NCBI RefSeq assembly: GCF_035658495.1
Contig: NZ_CP141944.1
Coordinates: forward strand, 248,001-312,000
Source of the DNA: Novosphingobium sp. RL4
GTDB lineage: Bacteria > Pseudomonadota > Alphaproteobacteria > Sphingomonadales > Sphingomonadaceae
DNA length: 64,000 nucleotides
Direction of reading: 5' to 3'
A program made the position numbers and the translations under genes. Below, in pieces: positions 7,635 through 16,333 of the stretch; position 1 is the stretch's first letter; each line of letters opens with the position of its first letter. The notes below the pieces were generated by a model. That model saw nothing but the letters and a program-made list of their open reading frames with translations, was not told where the DNA came from and did no database searches.

Positions 7635-8939
7635 TCAGGCGGCTGCCGTCGGCGCGGGCTGCGCCGGGGTCAGCTTGGCGGCTTCATCCTCGCCGAGAAC
7701 GGACTCGGTGATGGAAAACGGCAGCGGATCCGGCTTCTCGATGGCCGAGACGATCGGGATCACGATCAGGAAGTGCGCGAAGTAATAGAGCGCCGCGATC
7801 TGGCTCAGCATCACGTAGGGCTCTGCCGCCGGTGCACCGCCGCAGTAGAACAGTACCGCCATCGCCGGGATCAGGCCGAAGAAGAAGAACTTGCGGTAAA
7901 GCGGACGGTACGAACCCGAGCGGACCGGCGAACGGTCCAGCCAGGGCAGGAAGAACCACACGAGGATTGCGCCGAACATTGCCAGCACGCCCATGAGCTT
8001 GGCCGGAATGAAGAAGAAGTCCTGCGTGAAGGCGCGCAGGATCGCGTAGAACGGCCAGAAGTACCATTCAGGCACGATGTGCGCGGGGGTGCTCATCGGG
8101 TTGGCCGGGATGTAGTTGTCCGGGTGGCCGAGCGCATTCGGGAAGAAGAACAGCGCGGTGCAGAACAGGATCGCGAAGACGCCGATCGCCCAGCCGTCCT
8201 TGGCGACGTAGTAGGGATAGAACGGAACGGTGTCGCTCTCGCTCTTCACTTCGACGCCGGTGGGGTTCGACGAACCCGGGATATGCAGCGCCCAGATGTG
8301 CAGGATCACCACGCCCACGATGACGAAGGGCAGCAGATAGTGCAGCGAGAAGAAGCGGTTGAGCGCGGCGTTATCCGGTGCGAAACCGCCGAGCAGCCAC
8401 TGCTGGAGCGGTTCGCCCACGAAGGGAATCGCGCCGAACAGGCCGGTAATGACCTTGGCCCCCCAGAAGCTCATCTGACCCCAGGGCAACACGTAGCCCA
8501 TGAAGGCGGTGGCCATCATCAGCAGGAAGATCACCACGCCAAGCAGCCACACCATTTCACGCGGGGCCTTGTACGAACCGTAGAAAAAGCCGCGGAAGAT
8601 GTGGATGTAGATGACGACAAAGAACGCCGAGGCGCCGTTGGCGTGCGCATAGCGCATCATCCAGCCCCAGTTCACGTCGCGCACGGTCTGCTCGACCGTA
8701 TCGAACGCGACTTGCGTGTTGGCTGCATAGTGCATGGCCATCACGATGCCGGTGACGATCTGCAGGCCGAGGCAGAGCGCGGCGAGGAAACCGAAGTTCC
8801 AGAAATAGTTCAGGTTGCGCGGAACCGGATAGCCGCCACCGACCGAATTGTAGACGAGGCGCGGCAGGGGCAGCCTTTCGTCCATCCACTTCATGAAGGG
8901 ATTGGTCGGGGTATATTCCTTGGCCCAGGGAAAGCTCAT
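7635..8939 (-). CDS. petB: Cytochrome b of the bc1 complex
   Basis: Membrane subunit carrying hemes bL and bH and both quinone sites. Of 434 aa, the N-terminal part has MKWMDERLPLPRL, TGIVMAMHYA and RYAHANGASAFF, then GYVLPWGQMSFWGA with WGAKVITGLF; the Qo-site PEWYFWPFYAILRA block is around residue 270. ATG 8939 is chosen because it has the leader GAGAGAGGATCAAGAAC and matches the family start MSFPWAKEYTP. A TTG at 8966 would extend it into petA. Second gene of the petABC operon. Confidence 0.96.
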   Translation of the reverse strand: MSFPWAKEYTPTNPFMKWMDERLPLPRLVYNSVGGGYPVPRNLNYFWNFGFLAALCLGLQIVTGIVMAMHYAANTQVAFDTVEQTVRDVNWGWMMRYAHANGASAFFVVIYIHIFRGFFYGSYKAPREMVWLLGVVIFLLMMATAFMGYVLPWGQMSFWGAKVITGLFGAIPFVGEPLQQWLLGGFAPDNAALNRFFSLHYLLPFVIVGVVILHIWALHIPGSSNPTGVEVKSESDTVPFYPYYVAKDGWAIGVFAILFCTALFFFPNALGHPDNYIPANPMSTPAHIVPEWYFWPFYAILRAFTQDFFFIPAKLMGVLAMFGAILVWFFLPWLDRSPVRSGSYRPLYRKFFFFGLIPAMAVLFYCGGAPAAEPYVMLSQIAALYYFAHFLIVIPIVSAIEKPDPLPFSITESVLGEDEAAKLTPAQPAPTAAA

Positions 8940-8962
8940 GTTCTTGATCCTCTCTCTTGGCC

Positions 8963-9496
8963 TCAACCGATCTTTACGACCGTGTCAGTGGTGAACGCGT
9001 AGTCCGGAACCTCGAGGTTCTTGGGCGCCGGGCCCTTACGGATACGGGCGGCAGTATCGTAGGAAGAGCCGTGGCAGGGGCAGAAGTATCCGCCGAATTC
9101 GCCTTTCGGCTCGCCTTCTCCGGCACCGAGCGGAACGCAGCCAAGGTGCGTGCAGACGCCCATGGTGATCAGCCAGTTTTCCTTGCCTTCCTTGGTGCGC
9201 TCCTCAAGCGTCTGCGGATCGCGCAGGGAGGAGACGTCCACCTTGTTGGCTTCCGAAATCTCATGCGGCGTCAGGTTGCGCACGAAGACCGGCTGCTTGC
9301 GGAAGATCGCCTTGATGGCCTGTCCGGGCTGGATCGAGGAAATGTCGATCTCGGTGGAAGAAGCCGCGAGAACATCCGCCGATGCGGACATCTGGCTGAC
9401 CAGCGGGACGACGATACCCACGCCGGCGACACCCGCCGCGCTTACCGCGGCGATATTGATGAAATCGCGCCGCCGCACGCCATCTGCTTCTGCCAT
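8963..9496 (-). CDS. petA: Rieske iron-sulfur protein of the bc1 complex
   Basis: The [2Fe-2S] subunit that passes electrons from ubiquinol to cytochrome c1. The N terminus has RRRDF followed by a hydrophobic anchor, as expected of a Tat-dependent Rieske protein. The cluster is bound by CTHLGC (about residue 120) and CPCHGSSYD (about residue 143). ATG 9496 is preferred (177 aa); an in-frame TTG at 9523 would add nine residues. First gene of petABC. The 260 bases upstream to pgeF presumably hold its promoter, but no clean -35/-10 pair is obvious. Confidence 0.95.
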   Translation of the reverse strand: MAEADGVRRRDFINIAAVSAAGVAGVGIVVPLVSQMSASADVLAASSTEIDISSIQPGQAIKAIFRKQPVFVRNLTPHEISEANKVDVSSLRDPQTLEERTKEGKENWLITMGVCTHLGCVPLGAGEGEPKGEFGGYFCPCHGSSYDTAARIRKGPAPKNLEVPDYAFTTDTVVKIG

Positions 9497-9755
9497 GTTT
9501 GCCCTTGCCTTGTTTTTCGACAACCCACCCCCGGAAATCCGGAAAGCAAGCCCAGATCCTGACCAATTCTATTTTAGCCTGGTATCCCCCGTGACGGTTT
9601 AATGATCCGGGAGCGACCCGAAACGAATACCGACTTTGCGGACCTGATATACACGGAAGCCAGCCCTGCCAACCGCCTTTTTGGACGCAAGGGGGCCAGC
9701 GACCGCCAACAAATTCAAGGCATAACCGTTCGGCGGTCATCCCGGATGGGTCGGT

Positions 9756-10535
9756 TCAGCCCAGCCCTATCACCGAAATCTGGCGCCCGTAGGCCGCCTC
9801 GCCGCGGTGCGTGGCGCGGCGATAGGAATAGAAACGCCGGGGCGCCGAATAAGTATCAAGGCCAAGACGCTCCACACCGCCGATTCCCGCCGATTCCAGG
9901 CGGGAGGCGACATAGAGTTCGAGATCGAACTGCCAGTGCCCATCCCGCCCCGCGGAGAAGAAACGGGAGTTGTCCACCCCCTTGCCGAGGAAGCCGTTCC
10001 GGAAGGCATCGTCCACTTCATAGGATGCCTGGGAAATGCACGGGCCGACCGCCGCGACGATGCGCGAACGCTGAGCCCCGAGCGATATCATCTGAGCGAT
10101 GGTGCTGTCCGTAACCCCGCCGATCGCGCCTTTCCATCCTGCATGCGCCGCGCCGATGACGCCCGCCTCCCGATCTGCAAGCAGGACCGGCGCGCAATCC
10201 GCCGTAACGACGCCGATCAGCACGCCCGCCTGACGGGTGACAAGTGCATCGGCATGAGGGCGTTGCTCGTCGCTCCACCCGTCAGCCCCCAGAATTACGC
10301 AGTCGGGCGAATGAACCTGATACACCGATAGCAACGACGCCCCCGGCAGAACTGCGGCAGCGGCGCGGCGGCGGTTCTCGGCGACGGCTTCGGGCTCGTC
10401 GCCCGAACCCAGGCCGACGTTCAGGCCTTCGACCTCGCCGGTGCTCACACCGCCCCGGCGGCCGAGGAAGCCGTGCGGCAATCCTTCGAGCAGGCCCGCC
10501 CGGTTGACTTCGACCGCCTCCCCCACGTCAGCCAA
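9756..10535 (-). CDS. pgeF: PgeF/YfiH-family laccase-domain protein
   Basis: Family DUF152 (formerly 'polyphenol oxidase'); E. coli YfiH/PgeF corrects peptidoglycan precursors that carry L-Ser, and other members act as purine nucleoside phosphorylases. The Zn-binding motifs are present: VHSPD, TADCAP and HAGWKGA (about residues 73, 110 and 131), with a final C/H pair in VGPCISQASYEV. 259 aa is normal. There is no ATG: TTG 10535 overlaps pepN by 8 bases, while GTG 10526 starts three codons later, just after the pepN stop. It is probably translationally coupled to pepN. Confidence 0.9.
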   Translation of the reverse strand: MADVGEAVEVNRAGLLEGLPHGFLGRRGGVSTGEVEGLNVGLGSGDEPEAVAENRRRAAAAVLPGASLLSVYQVHSPDCVILGADGWSDEQRPHADALVTRQAGVLIGVVTADCAPVLLADREAGVIGAAHAGWKGAIGGVTDSTIAQMISLGAQRSRIVAAVGPCISQASYEVDDAFRNGFLGKGVDNSRFFSAGRDGHWQFDLELYVASRLESAGIGGVERLGLDTYSAPRRFYSYRRATHRGEAAYGRQISVIGLG

Positions 10536-13182
10536 GGCTCTTGCTCACCTGCTCGCGCACGTCGCGCGAAAGGTTCGGCTCCGCGGCGATCTTTTCCAGT
10601 TCGGCGCGCATCATCGCGGCGCGGACAGGCTCGATCCGCCGCCAGCGGCCGAGTTGCGGCACGAAGCGCGCTGTCGTCTGCGGATTGATCGGGTCCAGCT
10701 TGCGGATCACTTCGCCGATCATCCTGTATCCGGCGCCGCTCGCATCGTGGAACGCCTTGGGGTTGACCGCCGCCGTCATGAAGAGCGCCCGGACCCGGTT
10801 GGGGTTGTTCATCGTGAAGTCGGGATGCCGCGACAGTGCCTCGACATGCTCGAGCACCTGTGGGTGGAACGAGCCCGCCTGAAGCGCAAACCACTTGTCG
10901 ATCACGAGCGCGTTGCCTTCGTACCGGCGCAGGAAGTCCGCCAGCGCTTCCTCGCGCTCGGGGCCGTCGATATTGCAAAGCACGGTCAGCGCCGACTGGC
11001 GGTCAGTCATGTTGTCGGCCGCCCGGTACTGCGCGATGGCACGGCGGGCCCCTTCGGCCGCATCGCCCGAAGCGATCAGGACCAGCGCCTGTCCCTTGGT
11101 CTTTCGCGCTCCGCGCGCATGCGCCTCGCGAGAGTAAGATACGGCGGAAACGCGGTCATGCAGCGCCCGCAATTCACCGGTGAGTTCGGCGCCGAGCCAG
11201 GACTTGAGCGCCTCGCGTTCCTCGTGAATCGCAGCCGGATCTGCCACCAGCACCTGTTCGGCGAGATAGGCGACGCCGGGAAGTACCATCAGCTCGCCGC
11301 GCATCAGGTCATCGAGCGCCTCGTCGGCCAGAATCGAGGCAAAGGCCTGCCCGATCGCCTCGCGCCCCTCGGCGCGCGCCGCATCCGAAAGACCGCCGCC
11401 GACAGCCGCGACCAGGTGCTGGACCACGAGGCTCTGCATCGCCTCGTACCGGGCGAAGGGATCGTCATCGTGAGCCGCCAGGAACACCAGATCCTCGTTA
11501 CTCCGCTCGATCTCGATGGCAACGGGGGCCGAGAAGCCGCGATTGATGGAAACCACCGGCGGGCGGGTGAAACCCTCGAACGAAAAGCTGGCGCTGTCCT
11601 TGTCGAGCACGATCAGTCGCTCGCCCGAGTGCGTGCCGCTGTCACGGTCATAAAGGGCGATACGCAGCGGAATCGGCACGGCCTGCTTTTCGGGCTGGCC
11701 CGGCGTTGCCGGAACGGTCTGGGTCAGCGTGAGGGTTGCCGTTTCCGCCTCGTGCGACAGTTCGGCGGCGACCTGCGGCGTGCCGGCCTGGGAATACCAC
11801 AGACGGAACTGCGCAAGGTTCAGCCCGGTACCGTCCTCGATTGCCTTGACGAAGTCCTCGCAGGTTGCCGCCTCGCCGTCATGGCGGCCAAAGTAGAGAT
11901 CGGTGCCCTCACGGAACTTGTCGGTGCCCGCCATGGTCCGCATCATGCGGATCACCTCGGCGCCCTTGTTGTAGACGGTGGCGGTGTAGAAGTTGCTGAT
12001 TTCCTGATAGGAATCAGGCCGGATAGGGTGTGCCAGCGGCCCCGAATCCTCGGGGAACTGGGCAGCGCGCAGAACCCGCACGTCCTCGATCCGCTTGACC
12101 GCCTCGCTGCCCATGTCGGCGCTGAACAACTGATCGCGAAGGACGGTGAAGCCTTCCTTGAGCGAAAGCTGGAACCAGTCCCGGCAGGTCACGCGGTTGC
12201 CCGACCAGTTGTGGAAATACTCGTGCCCGATCACGCTCTCGATGCCGTCATAGTCGGCATCGGTCGCGGTTTCCGGCTCCGCCAGGACATAGCGCGTGTT
12301 GAAGACGTTGAGGCCCTTGTTCTCCATCGCGCCCATGTTGAAGTCGGAAACGGCAACGACGTTGAACAGGTCCAGATCGTATTCCCGCCCGAAGACCTCC
12401 TCATCCCACTTCATCGAGCGGATCAGCGAATCCATCGCGTGATCGGTGCGCTGTTCGTCACCGGGACGGACCCAGATGTTGAGTTCGACCTTGCGGCCGG
12501 AGCGGGTCGTGAAATCGGCATGATTGGCCACGAGATCACCCGCGACCAGCGCGAAAAGGTAGCTCGGCTTGGGCCAGGGATCGTGCCATTCCGCCCAGTG
12601 CGTACCGTCCTCTCCCTCACCCGTGGCGATGCAGTTGCCATTGGCGAGCAGGATCGGGAACTGCGCCTTGTCGCCCGCCATGCGGACCGAATAGGTGGAG
12701 AGCACGTCCGGACGATCGGGGAAGAACGTGATGCGACGGAAACCCTCGGCCTCGCACTGGGTGCAAAGCATTCCGTTGGAGGCGTAGAGCCCCATGAGCT
12801 GGCTATTCGCCGCCGGATTCACCGCAGTCTCGACCGCGACTTCGTGTGCCTCCCCGGGCAGTTCGACGAGAAGATCCGGACCGTCGAGGCGCCAGTCGTT
12901 CACGGCTTCGCCATCGACGTGGACAGAGAGCGGGGCGATCTGGTCGCCGTTCAGGCGCAGGGTCGACGTGCCGTTCCCTTCCGGGTTGCGGCGGACCGAG
13001 AGCCTGGCCAGAACCCGCGTTCCATCGATACCGAGCTGGAAATCGAGGGCGATCTGCGGCACCAGCCACGCCGGCGGCAGATAGTCCTCGCGATGAATGA
13101 CCGGCGGCGCCTGAGGCGCGGGAGCGGCATCGGCGATCTGCACGTTGGCATCGGGCGAGGAGGGGGTGCTGGCAATGTCCAT
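10528..13182 (-). CDS. pepN: Aminopeptidase N (M1 family)
   Basis: Zinc metallopeptidase removing N-terminal residues from peptides, probably cytosolic. The exopeptidase motif GAMEN is followed by HEYFHNW (His320, Glu321, His324) and the third zinc ligand Glu in LKEGFTV. 884 aa matches the E. coli type, including the long C-terminal helical domain with a conserved SLG end. Next in the operon is pgeF, whose start overlaps its stop. It is divergent from the YeeZ-like gene, with 77 bases between the two starts. Confidence 0.96.
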   Translation of the reverse strand: MDIASTPSSPDANVQIADAAPAPQAPPVIHREDYLPPAWLVPQIALDFQLGIDGTRVLARLSVRRNPEGNGTSTLRLNGDQIAPLSVHVDGEAVNDWRLDGPDLLVELPGEAHEVAVETAVNPAANSQLMGLYASNGMLCTQCEAEGFRRITFFPDRPDVLSTYSVRMAGDKAQFPILLANGNCIATGEGEDGTHWAEWHDPWPKPSYLFALVAGDLVANHADFTTRSGRKVELNIWVRPGDEQRTDHAMDSLIRSMKWDEEVFGREYDLDLFNVVAVSDFNMGAMENKGLNVFNTRYVLAEPETATDADYDGIESVIGHEYFHNWSGNRVTCRDWFQLSLKEGFTVLRDQLFSADMGSEAVKRIEDVRVLRAAQFPEDSGPLAHPIRPDSYQEISNFYTATVYNKGAEVIRMMRTMAGTDKFREGTDLYFGRHDGEAATCEDFVKAIEDGTGLNLAQFRLWYSQAGTPQVAAELSHEAETATLTLTQTVPATPGQPEKQAVPIPLRIALYDRDSGTHSGERLIVLDKDSASFSFEGFTRPPVVSINRGFSAPVAIEIERSNEDLVFLAAHDDDPFARYEAMQSLVVQHLVAAVGGGLSDAARAEGREAIGQAFASILADEALDDLMRGELMVLPGVAYLAEQVLVADPAAIHEEREALKSWLGAELTGELRALHDRVSAVSYSREAHARGARKTKGQALVLIASGDAAEGARRAIAQYRAADNMTDRQSALTVLCNIDGPEREEALADFLRRYEGNALVIDKWFALQAGSFHPQVLEHVEALSRHPDFTMNNPNRVRALFMTAAVNPKAFHDASGAGYRMIGEVIRKLDPINPQTTARFVPQLGRWRRIEPVRAAMMRAELEKIAAEPNLSRDVREQVSKSLG

Positions 13183-13259
13183 GCCGCTAAATTAGAGCCT
13201 TGCGCTTCGAATGCCAGTCATGGCGCACGAATTCACCGCCGAAACGAGAGGAATGCCTC

Positions 13260-14120
13260 ATGACGCCCCGGATGCCGAAGCGCCTGTTCATTTTCGGGCT
13301 GGGCTATACCGCGCGGGTGATCGCAAGCCGCCTCTCCGCACAGGGTTGGGAAGTGATCTCCACCGGCCGCGAAGGAACGCTTTCGTTCGAGGATGCAGGC
13401 AATGTCCGTCTCGCGCTGGCCGACGCCGATCATGTGCTTTCCTCCGTTCCGCCCGGCAGCGAGGGACGCGGTGAACCACTCGATCCGGTGCTGGAGCGTT
13501 ACGGCGATGCAATGAAGGGCAAGGCGCTGTCCTATCTCTCGTCCACCGGGGTCTACGGCGATGCGGGCGGCGCGTGGGTGGACGAAAGCGCGCCCGTGGG
13601 CACAGGTCGGCGGACGGCGCGGGCCGAGGCGGACGGCGAATGGCTGTCCCTCGGCGCGCGTGTCTATCGCCTGCCGGGAATATACGGCCCAGGCCGCTCG
13701 GTGCTGGATCGTGTGCGCAACGGACGCGCGCACCGCATCGACCTGCCGGGGCAAGTGTTCAGCCGCGTCCACGTCGAGGACATCGCCTCCGGCGTTATCG
13801 CCGGGCTGGAGCGGTCGCCGGGTGCCTACAATCTCGCGGATGACCTGCCTTGCAGCCAGAATACGCTGGTCGAGGAAGCCTGCCGCCTGCTGGGCCTTCC
13901 GCTGCCGCCGCTGCAGTCGGTGGAGGAGGCGCAGCTCTCCGCCATGGCGCGGGGCTTCTATGCGGAAAACCGCCGCGTGGCGAACGGCAAGGCAAAGCGC
14001 GTGCTCGGCTGGACCCCGCGCTTCCCGACTTATCGCGAGGGGCTGCGCGCCCTCAGCGCCACCACCAGCCCCACCGTCGCCAGAACCGCCCCCGAGATCG
14101 CCAGCGGCGACCAGCGATAG
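13260..14120 (+). CDS. NAD(P)-binding epimerase-like protein (YeeZ type)
   Basis: Extended-SDR-like Rossmann protein of 286 aa beginning MPKRLFIFGLGYTARVIA, with a GxGxxx nucleotide-binding turn. The YLSSTGVYGD segment and the RLPGIYGPGRS block resemble E. coli YeeZ and other short epimerases, but the classical YxxxK catalytic pair is not evident, so activity is uncertain. The start ATG 13260 has AGAGGAA upstream. An upstream in-frame start at 13200 lacks support. Its last 91 bases overlap the convergent EamA transporter gene. Confidence 0.75.
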   Translation: MTPRMPKRLFIFGLGYTARVIASRLSAQGWEVISTGREGTLSFEDAGNVRLALADADHVLSSVPPGSEGRGEPLDPVLERYGDAMKGKALSYLSSTGVYGDAGGAWVDESAPVGTGRRTARAEADGEWLSLGARVYRLPGIYGPGRSVLDRVRNGRAHRIDLPGQVFSRVHVEDIASGVIAGLERSPGAYNLADDLPCSQNTLVEEACRLLGLPLPPLQSVEEAQLSAMARGFYAENRRVANGKAKRVLGWTPRFPTYREGLRALSATTSPTVARTAPEIASGDQR

Positions 14121-14917
14121 CCCTCGAACAAGGTCGAGATGAACATGGCAATGATGATGACCGCGACACCGTTATAGGCCGCCTTGCCCGCCCCAAGCTG
14201 GCGGATCAGGGTGTAATAGAGGGGGAAGGTCACCACCGAGCCCAGGATCGCCAGATAGGCGGTGCCCAGCCAGTAGGCGGGCTCCGTTGGGATCACCGGC
14301 GGTCCGGCAAGGACGTATGCCACCACGAGATCGCAGATCGTGCCATAGAGCATTGCCCATGCCAGCAGGCTTGCCATGGGCAATGCCTTGCCAGTCTCGT
14401 TGGCCTGGATCACGTTCGAGACCGAGGCGCACATCATCGCGATCGATGCAAAGACGGTACCCAGCAGGACCTTGCCGCCGAGCGGCGCCTCGTGCGCCTC
14501 ATGAAGGAGCAACAGCGCCAGTCCGCCGATGGCGATCAGGCTGCCGATGGCGAAACGCCATGTGACGGGCTGCTTCAGCAGCACCCTTGCGAGAATCGCA
14601 TTGGGCACCAGAAGCAGTCCGATCATCACCGCGACGATCCCGGACGTAAGATGCATCTCGGCCCGGTAGACGAAGTTGTAATTGCCGCAGAATTGCGCCG
14701 CGCCCACCGCGAATGCGAGGATCTGTCCGGCCTTGCCCAGCTTCAGGCCCTTCCTCGTCACCACGGCGACGAGGAACATCGCCGGTGTCGCCAGGACGAA
14801 ACGCCAGGCGACGGACCAGCTTGCCGGCACCTCGCCGATCTGGCCGGTGATGACGAACCACGTCGATCCCCATATGAGCGCCACCAGCAGGAACGGCAGC
14901 GCGATCGCGGGCTTCAT
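14030..14917 (-). CDS. EamA/DMT-family transporter
   Basis: Drug/metabolite transporter-type permease, about 295 aa with ten hydrophobic helices and two EamA repeats. It opens MKPAIALPFLLVALIWGSTWF, the usual first helix of the family. Substrate unknown. ATG 14917 is taken as the start; GTG 14950 overlaps the stop of the upstream threonine aldolase (GTGA) and is a real alternative that would couple translation. The two genes share an operon, so amino acid export is a reasonable guess. The 3' end overlaps the opposite-strand YeeZ-like gene by 91 bases. Confidence 0.88.
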   Translation of the reverse strand: MKPAIALPFLLVALIWGSTWFVITGQIGEVPASWSVAWRFVLATPAMFLVAVVTRKGLKLGKAGQILAFAVGAAQFCGNYNFVYRAEMHLTSGIVAVMIGLLLVPNAILARVLLKQPVTWRFAIGSLIAIGGLALLLLHEAHEAPLGGKVLLGTVFASIAMMCASVSNVIQANETGKALPMASLLAWAMLYGTICDLVVAYVLAGPPVIPTEPAYWLGTAYLAILGSVVTFPLYYTLIRQLGAGKAAYNGVAVIIIAMFISTLFEGYRWSPLAISGAVLATVGLVVALRARSPSR

Positions 14918-14946
14918 GAATTCCGGTGCCGCCTCGGTGCCCTCGG

Positions 14947-15948
14947 TCACAGCGCGGCAATCGCGCGGGCAAGGGCGGAAACGTGTTCCTCCTGCGAATC
15001 CCACGCCGTCACCAGCCGGGCGGCATCGTCGCCCCAATCGTAGAACTCGAACCCTTGTCCGCGTAGCGCTTTCCGTTCGGCGGGGGTGGAAACCAGGAAT
15101 ACCTCGTTCGCCTCTACCGCGTGCAGCAGGCGGTCCTTCGCCGCTGCGGCGATCTCGGCTGCCGCCCGGTTTGCCGCGCGCGCATTGTCCAGCCAGAGAT
15201 CGTCCTCCAGCATCGCGAGAATCTGCGCCGCCAGATAGCGCCCCTTCGATTGCAAATGCCCCGCACGCTTGCGGCGGAAGCGCACCTTTTCCGCCAGAGC
15301 CGGGTCGAAGAACACGATGGCCTCGGCGCTCATCCCGCCGTTCTTGACCATGCCGAAGCTCAACGCATCGACATTGCCGGCCGCCTGCGCCGCGTTCCCG
15401 CCCAGAAACGCGGCCGCATTGCCGAAACGCGCGCCGTCCATATGCAACCCGAGCCCCCGGGCTTTCGCGAAATCCGAAAGCGCCGCCAGTTCTTCAGGCC
15501 GGTAGACCCGGCCATATTCGCTCGCCTGCGTGATCGAGATCGCATGAGGCTGCACCTGATGCACGCCGTCACGAATCGGATCGATGACTTTCGCGGCAGC
15601 TTCCGGCGTGATCTTCGCACCTTCCCCGTCCGCCAGCAGCAGCTTTGCACCGTGCAGGAAAAAGCCCGGAGCGCCGCCCTCGTCCATCTCGATATGCGCT
15701 TCGCGGTGGCAGATCACCGCGCCATGCGGCTCCACCATCGCCGAAAGCGCGAGGCAATTCGCCGATGTCCCCGTGGCCACCCAGAGAGCGGCGCATTCGC
15801 GTCCGAACAGCGCGGAAAAACGCTCATCCAGCGCGCGGCTCAAGCCATCGCCGTCGTAAGGCGAATCCGGCGCATCGGCAGCCTTCATGGCATCCCATAT
15901 CTTCGGGTGGACCCGCGCGGCGTTGTCGGAAAGGAACTTCATGGCCAT
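14947..15948 (-). CDS. Low-specificity L-threonine aldolase-like PLP enzyme
   Basis: Beta-eliminating lyase family (PF01212), PLP-dependent, expected to cleave threonine or related beta-hydroxy amino acids to glycine and an aldehyde. The family features FLSDN near the N terminus, ATGTSANCLAL for phosphate binding, EMDEGGAP and HMDGARFGNA are all present; the PLP lysine is in SFGMVKNGG (about residue 210). ATG 15948 (MAMKFLSDN) is preferred over 15942 or an upstream TTG. It is cotranscribed with the EamA transporter. Confidence 0.9.
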   Translation of the reverse strand: MAMKFLSDNAARVHPKIWDAMKAADAPDSPYDGDGLSRALDERFSALFGRECAALWVATGTSANCLALSAMVEPHGAVICHREAHIEMDEGGAPGFFLHGAKLLLADGEGAKITPEAAAKVIDPIRDGVHQVQPHAISITQASEYGRVYRPEELAALSDFAKARGLGLHMDGARFGNAAAFLGGNAAQAAGNVDALSFGMVKNGGMSAEAIVFFDPALAEKVRFRRKRAGHLQSKGRYLAAQILAMLEDDLWLDNARAANRAAAEIAAAAKDRLLHAVEANEVFLVSTPAERKALRGQGFEFYDWGDDAARLVTAWDSQEEHVSALARAIAAL

Positions 15949-15998
15949 ATGCCCTGTAAGCGGACGCAAGCGCCGTCAAGCACCCCTCTTCAGGAGAT

Positions 15999-16295
15999 AT
16001 GCCCGTGGTAGGCGTGACGATCACCAAGCACGAGACCCCGACCGGCGGCGAATACAAGGCCCACATCGCCGACAGCGACATCACCGGCCACCTGACATGG
16101 CAGACCCGGGACGGCATTCATTATGCCGACCACACCCTGGTCCCCTCCGAAATCGGCAATCGCGGCGTGGCGGCGCGGCTCGTCGAGGCGATGGTGGCGG
16201 ACGCGCGGGAGAATCAGTTCAAGATCGCGCCCTTGTGCAGCTACGTCGTGGCGGCATTTCGGCGCCATCCCGAGTGGGAAGACGTAAAGGCCTGA
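15999..16295 (+). CDS. Small GNAT-like N-acetyltransferase (YidJ/NATD1 type)
   Basis: A 98-aa protein of the short GCN5-related family (PF14542). It has ITGHLTWQ and the acetyl-CoA-binding segment GNRGVAARLVEAMVADAR, then CSYVVAAFRRHPEW, the family's typical ending. The substrate is unknown. It is divergent from the threonine aldolase and convergent with the oxoprolinase gene. Confidence 0.85.
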   Translation: MPVVGVTITKHETPTGGEYKAHIADSDITGHLTWQTRDGIHYADHTLVPSEIGNRGVAARLVEAMVADARENQFKIAPLCSYVVAAFRRHPEWEDVKA

Positions 16296-16333
16296 TGCGC
16301 CGGCCCGGCGGAGAGAGGGTCAGGCAAACGCGC

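Noticed and set aside
7155..9002. A 615-codon rightward frame opposite petB and petC
   Set aside because: Shadow of the bc1 genes, which have heme and quinone motifs on the other strand.
9497..9755. Promoter elements for petABC
   Set aside because: A TAAAAT on the leftward strand resembles a -10 element, but no matching -35 hexamer at the right distance was found, so no promoter is claimed.
10441..13263. A 940-codon frame opposite pepN
   Set aside because: It is the high-GC mirror of pepN, which has full M1 peptidase motifs. The translated opposite frame has no recognisable domain and is rich in Arg, His and Asp.
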